A DNA stretch of 12,647 nt from Holophagales bacterium UBA2201 (GTDB lineage Bacteria; Acidobacteriota; Thermoanaerobaculia; UBA2201). The notes under the pieces are model-generated. The model saw nothing but the letters and a program-made list of their open reading frames with translations. It searched no databases and was not told where the DNA came from. Shown in pieces: positions 1 to 6,995 of this stretch. Made by a program: the position numbers and the translations under genes. The stretch covers positions 1 to 12,647 of the forward strand of contig DCUZ01000097.1 in NCBI GenBank assembly GCA_002327305.1, given 5' to 3'. Each line of letters starts with the position of its first letter. Within the stretch, counting starts at the first letter, position 1.

Positions 1-152
1 TGGCCTCGGGCAACCCCGGCCACGCAATGAAAGCCCAGCCTGTGTTGATCAATGGAATGCCCATCTACCGGAACGGCACCATCGTCGGCAAGGCGATGGA
101 GGACCTGCCGGCGGGGACGGGGCTCATCCGGGTGCTGGTGATGATAAGATAG
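1..152 (+). CDS. C-terminal end of an S74-type fibre/tail-like surface protein (partial)
   Basis: Only the last 49 codons are present; the first complete codon is at 3 and the stop is TAG at 150-152. The visible protein runs ASGNPGHAMKAQPV, then a short loop, then GTIVGKAMEDLPAGTGLIRVLVMIR. The pattern of a GHAM segment, IVGKALE-like strand, AGTGLI and a hydrophobic end is what I know from the extreme C-terminus of bacterial proteins that begin with an INYQG domain and carry a peptidase S74 chaperone. The fibre gene at the right edge of the window breaks off just before such a tail (its last residues are VVGIALEESET), so this fragment is probably a paralogue or same-family protein. It lies 16 bases upstream of the next start codon, so the two genes are likely co-transcribed. 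Family assignment rests on a short fragment and is inference. Confidence 0.6.
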   Translation, partial: ASGNPGHAMKAQPVLINGMPIYRNGTIVGKAMEDLPAGTGLIRVLVMIR

Positions 153-156
153 ATTG

Positions 157-162
157 AAGGAG
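157..162 (+). promoter_or_regulatory. Ribosome binding site of the giant FG-GAP protein
   Basis: AAGGAG lies six bases upstream of ATG 169. It decides the start: the open frame also offers an in-frame TTG at 154, but that codon precedes this site, while ATG 169 is correctly spaced and opens directly into a signal peptide. Confidence 0.75.
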
Positions 163-168
163 TCCGTC

Positions 169-3100
169 ATGAATGCAACGCGGCCCCAGATGGCGTTCCT
201 TTTCCTGTTCATTACCTCCATCCTCACGGCCGGCGTGCCGACGGGGCCGCGGCAAGGGTCGTCCCTGCCCGCACCGGCGGTCCCCGGCGACTGGCTGTCG
301 CGCACCGTGGCGGCGATCGAGGCCGAGGAATACGCCGTCACTTGGCAGGACCGGACGATCCTGACCGGTCTCGACGCGGCCTGGCAGGCGCCCAACCGGG
401 CGCAGGGGTTCCGGACCTATTTCACGGAGGATGGCATAAGAGTCATTCCGCGGACGGAGGAACAGCCGTCATGGGAGTGGGGGCTTTCCCTTGACTCCCT
501 GCCGGCAGCTGGCAGCTCGCAGCTGGTAGATGGGGAAAACAACGCCCCTTCCCCGGCTGCGGACTACCGGCTACGGGCTACCGTCGTGGACAACCGCATC
601 GAATTCGACCGCGGGTGGATCACGGAATGGTACATCAATTCCCCCCAGGGGCTGGAGCAGGGGTTCACGATTCCCGGCCCCCTGCCGGAAGCCGGTAGTC
701 AGCAGTCCGTAGACGGGGATAAAAGCGGTACGGTTCCTGAACCCGGTCTACGGTCTACGGGCTACGAGCTACATCTCGATCTCCGCCTCACAGGGACCCT
801 GCGCCCGGTATTTTCCCCCGACGGCCAGGCGGTGGATTTCTATGCGGACGGCGGGTTCAATGTCCTCCACTACGCCCAACTCAAAGTCACCGACGCCACG
901 GGGCGGGTATTGCCGGCGCATTTTGAAGGATGGGTCGGTTCGGCCCGCCCAGTTCAGAGTTCGGAGTTCGGAGTTCAAGGGGCGGAAGGGGAACTCGAAA
1001 CTCAAAACTCAAAACTCAAAACTGGAAGCGGTGGGGGGATTAGGATCGTGGTGGATGCCGCCGTGGCGGTGTACCCCCTTACCGTGGATCCCCTCCTCAC
1101 CGCTCCGGCCTGGACGGCGGAGAGCAATCAGGCTTCGGCGCAATTTGGCCATCCCGTGGCGACGGCGGGGGACGTCAACGGGGACGGCTACGACGATGTA
1201 ATCATCAGCACTGACGGAATGAATCGTGTTTTCGCTTGGTATGGATCTCCCTCCGGCATGGGGGATCCCGGGGTCCCCGGCAACGCAGATTGGAACATAT
1301 TTGTTAGCAGCGTGTATTCCGTTTCCACTGCCGGGGATGTCAACGGCGACGGGTTCGCGGATGTGGTGATCGGGAGCTACAACACGGCAAGCGTGTATCA
1401 TGGCTCATCGTCCGGTTTGAGCACAACACCGGGCCGAACCCTGACCGGGACAGGCATATTCGGAAGCTCTGTTTCGAGCGCGGGGGATGTCAACGGGGAC
1501 GGCTACTCCGATGTGATCATTGGGAATTGGTCCTATACGAATGGAGAGTCCCAGGAGGGGGCCGCCTTCGTCTATCTCGGCTCGGCCTCCGGCATCGGGG
1601 CCAGCTATGCGTGGATGGCTCAATCCAATCAGCCTGATGCTCAAATGGGCAGATCCGTCGGATCCGCCGGGGATGTCAACGGGGATGGCTACGGTGACAT
1701 CATCGTGGGCGCGCCTTTCTATGAATGGGGCATCGGGTCTCCGGATGGTGAAGGTGCCGCCTTCATCTGGTACGGCTCATCCTCCGGCCTGGGATCCAAT
1801 GGAGAGCCCTTCAATGCCGACTGGGTGGGGGACGGCGACCTATATTGGGCCTTATTCGGGTACAGCGTCGGAACGGCGGGGGACATCAACGGCGATGGTT
1901 ACTCGGACATCATCGTCGGTGCCTTACAATTTTCCAACGGCCAAGCGGCTGAAGGAAGGGCTTGCGTCTTTTACGGCGGCCCGAGCGGCCCAGGGATAGA
2001 TCCCAACTGGTGGGCCGAAAGCAACCAGATCGAGGCTATGATGGGCTCGTCGGTGGCCTCGGCCGGAGATGTCAACGGCGATGGGTATTCGGACATCATT
2101 GCTGGGGCTAAATATTATACAAACAGTTACAGCTACGAGGGCGGTGCTTTTGTCTGGTACGGCTCCGCATCCGGCCTGGGGCCCGCCGGCACCCCCGCCA
2201 ACGCCGACTGGAGCGACACGGGCAACCAGGCCAGCGCCTACTATGGGAGCTGCGTTGCCACCGCCGGCGACGTCAACGGGGACGGGTTCAGCGACATCAT
2301 CGTGGGGGCGCCTTATTTCGACAACGGTCAGGCGGACGAAGGGAAGGCATTCCTTTATTACGGCTCCCCCGCCGGCCCGCGGACGACACCGCACTGGACG
2401 CGCGAAGGCGATCGGGCCGACGCGGAGATGGGATTTTCCGTCGCCCCGGCGGGGGATATCAACGGCGACGGGTACGGCGATATCGTCGTTGGCGCTCCCG
2501 GATATGACCAGGGGGTGGCCGGCGAGGGTTCGGCCTTCCTCTTCCACGGCTCCTCCTCGGGTCCCTCCAGCTCATGGGCCTGGAGCGGGCGGGGGGGCGA
2601 GGCGGGGGCCGGGTTCGGCACCTCGGTCTCCGGCGCCGGGGATGTGAACGACGACGGGTACGGCGACATCGTCGTGGGGGCCCCCTTTTTCGACTACGGG
2701 GGCGAGACCGGGGGAAAGGTGTTCGCCTACCTGGGCTCGGCCTCTGGGCTCTCCGCTTCGGCCGCCTGGACCCGGAGCGGCGGGCAGGCCGGGGCCGAGT
2801 TCGGCCTCTCCGTGGCCTGGGCGGGGGATATCAACGGGGACGGCTACTCCGACGTGATCGTCGGGGCGCCCGCCTTCGACGGCGAAGGGGCCGTGTTCGT
2901 TTACGGGGGTTCGTCCATCGGGCTGCTCCCAAACCCGCTCTGGTGGACCCAGGCCCACCACGCAGGAGACCGGTTCGGAGCATCGGTCGCCGGCGCGGGG
3001 GATATCAACCGGGACGGCTTTTCCGACCTGGTCGTGGGAGCCCCCGCCTACACTCTCGGCCTTGCGCTGGAGGGCAGGTTCTTTATCTATCACGGTTCCC

Positions 3101-6100
3101 CAGCCGGGCCCATCGGGGCTTCGTATTATATTGATAGCCAGCCGGACGCCGAACTGGGTGCTTCCGTCGCCGGCGCCGGCGATGTGGACGGCGATGGCTA
3201 CTCGGATGTCCTTGTCGGGGCGCCGGGATACCAAGCGCAGGGGAGGGCCTTCTTGTTCCACGGATCGGCCCTCGGGCTGGCCACCTCGCCGGGCTGGACA
3301 ATGGCCGGGACCCAATCCCAGGCCCGCCTGGGGGCCTCGGTGGCCTCCGCCGGAGACGTCAACCGCGACGGCTTTTCGGACATCATCATCGGCGTGCCCT
3401 ACTACACGAACGGTCAGACCTATGAAGGAAGCGCAAGCGTATATCTGGGCAGTGGCGCGGGCGCGGGCTCCACCCCCTCGTGGACCGTGGAGGGCAACTC
3501 AGCCAACGCCAACTTCGGCGCCTCGGTGGCCTCAGCCGGGGATGTGGACGGCGACGGCTACGCCGACATCGTGGTGGGGGCGCCCGGGTATGCCAACGGT
3601 TCCAGCGGCGAGGGGGCGGCCTTCCTCTATCGCGGCGGCGACCCCCGCAAGATCGCCCTTCCCCGGCAGGTCCGGCCCGACGGGTCGGTTCCCGTTTCCC
3701 CCCTGGGCTCCCCCGGTGACGACGACGGCCTCCGGCTCCGGCTCTTCGGCCGGACGCCCTTCGGCCGGGGGGATGTGAAGCTGGAATGGGAGGTCAAGCC
3801 CCTGGGGTCCCTCCTCGACGGCACCGGTACACAGCAAAGCGCGGCCTGGCTGGACACCGGAACCGCCGGGATCACGCTGGATGAAGCGACGGGGGATCTT
3901 TCTCCTTCCGGCCAATTCCACTGGCGGGCGCGCCTCAAGCATAATCCGGTCACGACGCCCTACCTCTCGCGGGGGCCGTGGATGTCCCCGGCGTTCAACG
4001 GGTGGCAGGAGGCCGATCTCCGCCTCTTCCCCGACACCGACGGCGACGGCGTCCGCGACAACCCCGACAACTGCCCGGGCGTTTCCAATGCGGACCAGAC
4101 GGACGGGGACGCGGACGGCCTGGGGGACGCCTGCGACAACTGCCCCGCCCATTCCAATCCCGATCAGGAGGACGCGGACAGCGACGGGGCCGGAGACGCC
4201 TGCGACCGCCCCGATCTCTCCCTCGTCAAGACGGACGACCCGGATCCGGTGATCCTGGGGAATCCCCTGACCTACACGCTCACCATCGCCAACACCGGTT
4301 CCGAAGACGCGACGCATGTGCGGGTGACGGACGCCCTTCCCGCCTCCCTCCTGTCCTCTTTCACCGACGACGACGGCTCCGCCGAAGGGTTCGGCGGCGG
4401 CGCCTTCGACAACACGCAGTGGGACGCGGGAAACAACTGGATGGAGATCACGGCGGCCGCCGACGCCACCCGGCAACTGCCGGGCAACGCCTCCCCCACG
4501 GGATGGCTGGACATGACCGGCAATGTCCTGCTCCTCCACATGGACAACAACTGGACCGACGCCAGCGGCGCGGGGCATCACGGCACGGCCTACGGGGGCG
4601 CCGCCTTCACCGCGGCCGCGCAGGTGGGCACCCATGCGGGCGCATTCGACGGCGTCAACGACCGCGTGGACTGCACCGCCTTCGACATCACCAACAGCTT
4701 CACCATCGGCCTGTGGGTCAACATCGAAAACACCGGCAAGGATCAGGCGCTGGTGGGCAAACATGGCTCAGACGGAAGCAACCTCGTCCTCATGGGGCTC
4801 TACAACGGCGGCTACCATATTCGCATCCGGGCCGAAACCCACGAAGGGGGCGCGATCACGGCCGGGTGGCAGCACCTGGCGGCCGTGGGGGTTGAACAGG
4901 GGTCCGCCACCGCCGTCACGTTCTACCGCAACGGGGAGGCCCTCTGGACCGCCTCCCTGGCCGCCCTGGTGGGCAACGTGGGCGGCGGACTGGCCTGGAC
5001 CCTGGGCCAGGAGTGGGATTCGGGGCCCGTCGTCAGCGATTTCTTCGACGGGGCCATGGACGAGACGGCCATCTGGAACCGGGCGCTGAGTGCGGTCGAG
5101 GTCCGGGAGATCTACCGTCAGCAAGCGCCCCTTTTCGGACGGTTTGATTCCCGCGTCATGGACGCGGGCCAAACCACCTACTGGGGCCCCCTCGGCTGGG
5201 TGCCCCGGCGGCCCCTGTCCAAGGAACTGCCCGATCACGGCGGGGTGGAAAGCGGTTACCCCGAGGGAAACATGAACATGTCCGGCAATACCCTTCTGAT
5301 GCACCTGAATGAGGCCTCGGGCTCTCTTGCGGACACTTCCGGGAATGGCCATGCCGCCACGCCCTATGGCGGCGTGACCTACAACGAGGAAGGAATAGGC
5401 AGGTCCGCCGTGAAATTCAACGGGGCGACATCGTACGCCGAGGTGGAGTACTCCCCCATGCTCAACCCCGCCCAGTTCACCGTGGCCTGCTGGGCCAAGG
5501 TCACGGGCGGGAAAGGCGCCTATCGCTCCCTCATCACCTCCCGCGGTTCGAACAGGGGTTATATTCTCTATGCGGCCAACGACGACCGGTGGAAGGCCTG
5601 GGTAGGCAACGGGAGCGCCTGGGTTCAGGCCGCGGGATCTCCGGTCGTGCCGGACCGGTGGACCCATGTGGCCGCCTCGTACGATGGCGGGACCCTGCGA
5701 CTCTTCATCAACGGCGCCCCGGCGGGGTCGGCGGCCGGCGCTTTTATCCCCAACGACGCCTATCCCCTGCGGCTCGGGGCCGGGGCCACCGAAGGGTATC
5801 CTCAATATTATTTCCCCGGCCTCATTGATGAAGTCGCCGTCTTCAATCGCCCTCTATCTGCACCGGAGATCGCCGACCTCCACACCCGCAGCGCCCTTGG
5901 ATTGAAGTTCCAGGCCCGAACCTGCGACGATCCCCTCTGCGCGGGGGAAGCCTTCACGGGCCCGGATGGGACCGGCGCCACCTATTACTCCGAATTGGAC
6001 GATGCCGGGCTGACTCCGCCGTCCAAGGGCCTCGGGCCTCAGCCCCCCAACCGGTACTTCCAATACCGGGCCGTTTTCGAGCGCGACAAGATCTCCCTTT

Positions 6101-6753
6101 CGCCGGAGCTCGAGAGCGTGACCGCCGGGCACGCCCAGGCCCTGGTCACACCCAGCCAGGGAAGTTGCGGGGGCGGCGGGCCCATCGCCTGCGACCTGGG
6201 GACCCTCCCGGCCGGGGGGAGCGCCACGGTCACCATCACGGTCACGCCGGGGACGCTTGGCCTGATCACCAACGCGGGCGATGTGTCATCCGAGGAAACG
6301 GACGCCGACCCGTCCGACAATCATGACGAGGAGGATACGACGGTGGTTCTCGATCCCACGGGCGATCAGGACGGCGACGGCGTTCTCAACTCGACCGACT
6401 GCAAGCCCCTGGACGGCGATGTGTGGGCCGCCCCTTCCGAAGCCGTCCACGATCTCATGATCAGCAAGACCGGACCGGACGATTTCGCCTTCACCTGGCA
6501 GGTCCCTGCTTCCGGTTCTTGGGGTTCGGTGACCGGAGCGACGCGGATGGACATCCTGAGAAGCGCGGACGCTTCCGATTTTTCCGCCGCGGAATGCTTG
6601 CGGTCCAACTTGCCGGTTTCGACGACCTCCGATACCATAGCCAAAGGGATCGAAGTCGGCTATTTCTACCTCCTCCGCATTGAAAACGATTGCGGCGGCA
6701 ACATGGGGACCGATTCGGAAGGAACGGCCAGGACGGGCGGGGATTGCCCGTAA
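169..6753 (+). CDS. Giant secreted FG-GAP / TSP3 / DUF11-like / LamG surface protein (2194 aa)
   Basis: Residues 1 to about 21 form a signal peptide (MNATRPQMAFLFLFITSILTAG), so the protein is exported. Residues about 30-320 are the N-terminal domain common in such proteins (motifs EWYINSPQGLEQGF, YPLTVDPLL). Residues about 320-1155 hold 14 FG-GAP repeats with the calcium loop GD(V/I)NGDGxxD, as in integrin alpha propellers. Residues about 1288-1347 carry thrombospondin type 3 loops (DTDGDGVRDNPDNCPG). A DUF11-like domain starts at 1349, breaks off near 1397 and resumes at about 1992 with TPSQGSC and CDLGTLPAGGSATVTI. The interruption holds two LamG-like domains (about 1452-1650 and 1707-1910). 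A calcium loop (DQDGDGVLNSTDC, from 2066) and a C-terminal module with GYFYL and GTDSEG finish the protein. The likely role is calcium-stabilised adhesion or carbohydrate/matrix binding at the cell surface; this is inference. No LPXTG, PEP-CTERM or other anchor is visible. Three heptamer-repeat elements are embedded in the N-terminal domain. Confidence 0.93.
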   Translation: MNATRPQMAFLFLFITSILTAGVPTGPRQGSSLPAPAVPGDWLSRTVAAIEAEEYAVTWQDRTILTGLDAAWQAPNRAQGFRTYFTEDGIRVIPRTEEQPSWEWGLSLDSLPAAGSSQLVDGENNAPSPAADYRLRATVVDNRIEFDRGWITEWYINSPQGLEQGFTIPGPLPEAGSQQSVDGDKSGTVPEPGLRSTGYELHLDLRLTGTLRPVFSPDGQAVDFYADGGFNVLHYAQLKVTDATGRVLPAHFEGWVGSARPVQSSEFGVQGAEGELETQNSKLKTGSGGGIRIVVDAAVAVYPLTVDPLLTAPAWTAESNQASAQFGHPVATAGDVNGDGYDDVIISTDGMNRVFAWYGSPSGMGDPGVPGNADWNIFVSSVYSVSTAGDVNGDGFADVVIGSYNTASVYHGSSSGLSTTPGRTLTGTGIFGSSVSSAGDVNGDGYSDVIIGNWSYTNGESQEGAAFVYLGSASGIGASYAWMAQSNQPDAQMGRSVGSAGDVNGDGYGDIIVGAPFYEWGIGSPDGEGAAFIWYGSSSGLGSNGEPFNADWVGDGDLYWALFGYSVGTAGDINGDGYSDIIVGALQFSNGQAAEGRACVFYGGPSGPGIDPNWWAESNQIEAMMGSSVASAGDVNGDGYSDIIAGAKYYTNSYSYEGGAFVWYGSASGLGPAGTPANADWSDTGNQASAYYGSCVATAGDVNGDGFSDIIVGAPYFDNGQADEGKAFLYYGSPAGPRTTPHWTREGDRADAEMGFSVAPAGDINGDGYGDIVVGAPGYDQGVAGEGSAFLFHGSSSGPSSSWAWSGRGGEAGAGFGTSVSGAGDVNDDGYGDIVVGAPFFDYGGETGGKVFAYLGSASGLSASAAWTRSGGQAGAEFGLSVAWAGDINGDGYSDVIVGAPAFDGEGAVFVYGGSSIGLLPNPLWWTQAHHAGDRFGASVAGAGDINRDGFSDLVVGAPAYTLGLALEGRFFIYHGSPAGPIGASYYIDSQPDAELGASVAGAGDVDGDGYSDVLVGAPGYQAQGRAFLFHGSALGLATSPGWTMAGTQSQARLGASVASAGDVNRDGFSDIIIGVPYYTNGQTYEGSASVYLGSGAGAGSTPSWTVEGNSANANFGASVASAGDVDGDGYADIVVGAPGYANGSSGEGAAFLYRGGDPRKIALPRQVRPDGSVPVSPLGSPGDDDGLRLRLFGRTPFGRGDVKLEWEVKPLGSLLDGTGTQQSAAWLDTGTAGITLDEATGDLSPSGQFHWRARLKHNPVTTPYLSRGPWMSPAFNGWQEADLRLFPDTDGDGVRDNPDNCPGVSNADQTDGDADGLGDACDNCPAHSNPDQEDADSDGAGDACDRPDLSLVKTDDPDPVILGNPLTYTLTIANTGSEDATHVRVTDALPASLLSSFTDDDGSAEGFGGGAFDNTQWDAGNNWMEITAAADATRQLPGNASPTGWLDMTGNVLLLHMDNNWTDASGAGHHGTAYGGAAFTAAAQVGTHAGAFDGVNDRVDCTAFDITNSFTIGLWVNIENTGKDQALVGKHGSDGSNLVLMGLYNGGYHIRIRAETHEGGAITAGWQHLAAVGVEQGSATAVTFYRNGEALWTASLAALVGNVGGGLAWTLGQEWDSGPVVSDFFDGAMDETAIWNRALSAVEVREIYRQQAPLFGRFDSRVMDAGQTTYWGPLGWVPRRPLSKELPDHGGVESGYPEGNMNMSGNTLLMHLNEASGSLADTSGNGHAATPYGGVTYNEEGIGRSAVKFNGATSYAEVEYSPMLNPAQFTVACWAKVTGGKGAYRSLITSRGSNRGYILYAANDDRWKAWVGNGSAWVQAAGSPVVPDRWTHVAASYDGGTLRLFINGAPAGSAAGAFIPNDAYPLRLGAGATEGYPQYYFPGLIDEVAVFNRPLSAPEIADLHTRSALGLKFQARTCDDPLCAGEAFTGPDGTGATYYSELDDAGLTPPSKGLGPQPPNRYFQYRAVFERDKISLSPELESVTAGHAQALVTPSQGSCGGGGPIACDLGTLPAGGSATVTITVTPGTLGLITNAGDVSSEETDADPSDNHDEEDTTVVLDPTGDQDGDGVLNSTDCKPLDGDVWAAPSEAVHDLMISKTGPDDFAFTWQVPASGSWGSVTGATRMDILRSADASDFSAAECLRSNLPVSTTSDTIAKGIEVGYFYLLRIENDCGGNMGTDSEGTARTGGDCP
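505..588 (+). repeat. Heptamer-repeat element A, in frame inside the FG-GAP gene
   Basis: The left arm has four heptamers (gcagctg, gcagctc, gcagctg, gtagatg; 505-532). The right arm, from 554, has cggctgc, ggactac, cggctac and gggctac, the same heptamer type on the opposite strand but diverged. It translates to a low-complexity stretch (about residues 113-140, AAGSSQLVDGENN onward) between the conserved segments WEWGLSL and RATVVDNRIEFD, so it looks like an insertion in a loop. Confidence 0.6.
688..772 (+). repeat. Heptamer-repeat element B, in frame inside the FG-GAP gene
   Basis: Left-arm units are gaagccg, gtagtca, gcagtcc and gtagacg (688-715). Right-arm units are cggtcta, cggtcta, cgggcta and cgagcta (744-771), which is the inverse orientation of the gtag-type heptamer. 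The arms can pair in heptad register, for example cgtagac with gtctacg. The encoded residues (about 174-201) are a linker between GFTIPGPLP and the strand YELHLDLRL. Confidence 0.65.
951..1026 (+). repeat. Heptamer-repeat element C, in frame inside the FG-GAP gene
   Basis: Left arm: agttcag, agttcgg, agttcgg, agttcaa (951-978). Right arm: aactcga, then aactcaa three times, then aactgga (992-1026). The arms are separated by 13 purine-rich bases and can form a hairpin (gagttc 971-976 with gaactc 991-996, continuing in heptad register). Base composition is visibly more AT-rich than the surrounding gene. It encodes a polar stretch, including ETQNSKLKTG, between HFEGWVGSA and IRIVVDAAVAVYPLTVDPL. 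Confidence 0.75.
1138..3642 (+). repeat. Array of 14 FG-GAP coding repeats
   Basis: Fourteen copies of the calcium loop begin at 1168, 1333, 1483, 1669, 1879, 2065, 2266, 2452, 2638, 2824, 2998, 3178, 3352 and 3538. The spacing is 150-210 bases (50-70 residues). Each is preceded by (F/M/L/Y)GxSVxxAGD or a variant and followed by (D/V)(I/V)(I/V)G. Variants are DVNDDG in copy 9, NRDG in copies 11 and 13, and DVDGDG in copies 12 and 14. Copies 1 and 2 are the most divergent, lacking the GAP triplet and having shorter spacing. Confidence 0.9.
4360..6141 (+). other. Segment with two LamG-like domains inserted into a DUF11-like domain
   Basis: This part of the giant gene (about residues 1398-1991) lies between two pieces that together read as one DUF11-like domain. 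It opens with FTDDDGSAEG and a stretch containing NTQWDAGNNW. It then carries two similar LamG-like units, each starting (M)(T/S)GN(V/T)LL(L/M)H(M/L) and including a GHHGT or GHAAT followed by YGG motif, FDG or FNG, and a final DE(T/V)A(I/V)(W/F)NR(A/P)LS helix. A strand segment (FDSRVMDAGQTTYWGPLGW) separates the units. It closes with FQARTCDDPLCAGEAFTGPDG and RYFQYRAVFE, a module often placed beside LamG. The boundaries are judged by eye from the usual DUF11 pattern. Confidence 0.65.
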
Positions 6754-6767
6754 GTCGAAGCATCGTC

Positions 6768-6839
6768 GTAGTGGCGTAGTGGCGTAGTGGCGTAGTGGCG
6801 TAACGGCGTAGTGGCGTAGAGGCGTAGGGGCGTAGCGGC
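6768..6839 (+). repeat. Octamer tandem array, nine units
   Basis: Nine consecutive 8-base units begin 15 bases after the stop of the giant gene. Units 1-4 and 6 are gtagtggc; units 5, 7, 8 and 9 are gtaacggc, gtagaggc, gtaggggc and gtagcggc. Perfect units cluster at the left and variants at the right, as expected from slippage with one decaying end. No gene is seen here, and no Rho-independent terminator is visible between the giant gene and the array. Confidence 0.9.
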
Positions 6840-6921
6840 GCACGACTCGGGCCCGGGCTGGGGTACGCGACGCCCGCTCAGGATGATGCCCCCGCATCAC
6901 GGATTCGAGAGGATGCAAAGC

Positions 6922-6941
6922 CGCAGGTCGGAGGACCTGCG
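6922..6941. repeat. Perfect intergenic hairpin, 8-bp stem with GGAG loop
   Basis: CGCAGGTC, loop GGAG, GACCTGCG. There is no T-run after it on either strand, so it is not a classical Rho-independent terminator. It may end or protect the upstream transcript, or be a dispersed REP-like element; the second is suspected because similar cgcaggtc/gacctgcg hairpins followed by gctaca are familiar to me from intergenic DNA of other genomes. Confidence 0.6.
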
Positions 6942-6968
6942 CTACATCCCTCTCCCAACTGGGGTCCA

Positions 6969-6989
6969 CCGGCTTCCGGCTTCCGGCTT
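6969..6989 (+). repeat. Three perfect heptamers ccggctt
   Basis: Three head-to-tail copies of ccggctt end six bases before the ATG chosen for the histidine kinase. They occupy the place where a ribosome binding site would be expected, and none is seen. Confidence 0.85.
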
Positions 6990-6995
6990 CTACGA

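Noticed and set aside
154..168. Upstream TTG start for the giant protein
   Set aside because: It lies before the AAGGAG ribosome binding site that serves ATG 169, and adds five residues in front of a good signal peptide.
1924..3315. Minus-strand frames with periodic PVDIPR motifs
   Set aside because: The periodicity is the reverse complement of the FG-GAP calcium loop (GDVNGDG), not an independent repeat protein.
3532..5805. Long minus-strand open frames (410 and 345 codons) opposite the giant gene
   Set aside because: They are antisense shadows of a GC-rich coding region, with repetitive valine-, glycine- and arginine-rich translations and no recognisable motif.
6286..6969. Minus-strand open frame running through the octamer array
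   Set aside because: The HYAVTPLRHYATTPLR segment is just translation of the octamers, and the rest lies antisense to the end of the giant gene. No start signal or domain supports it.
505..6989. Tandem heptamers and octamers considered as a CRISPR array
   Set aside because: The units are 7-8 bases, directly adjacent and without unique spacers, and there are no cas genes.
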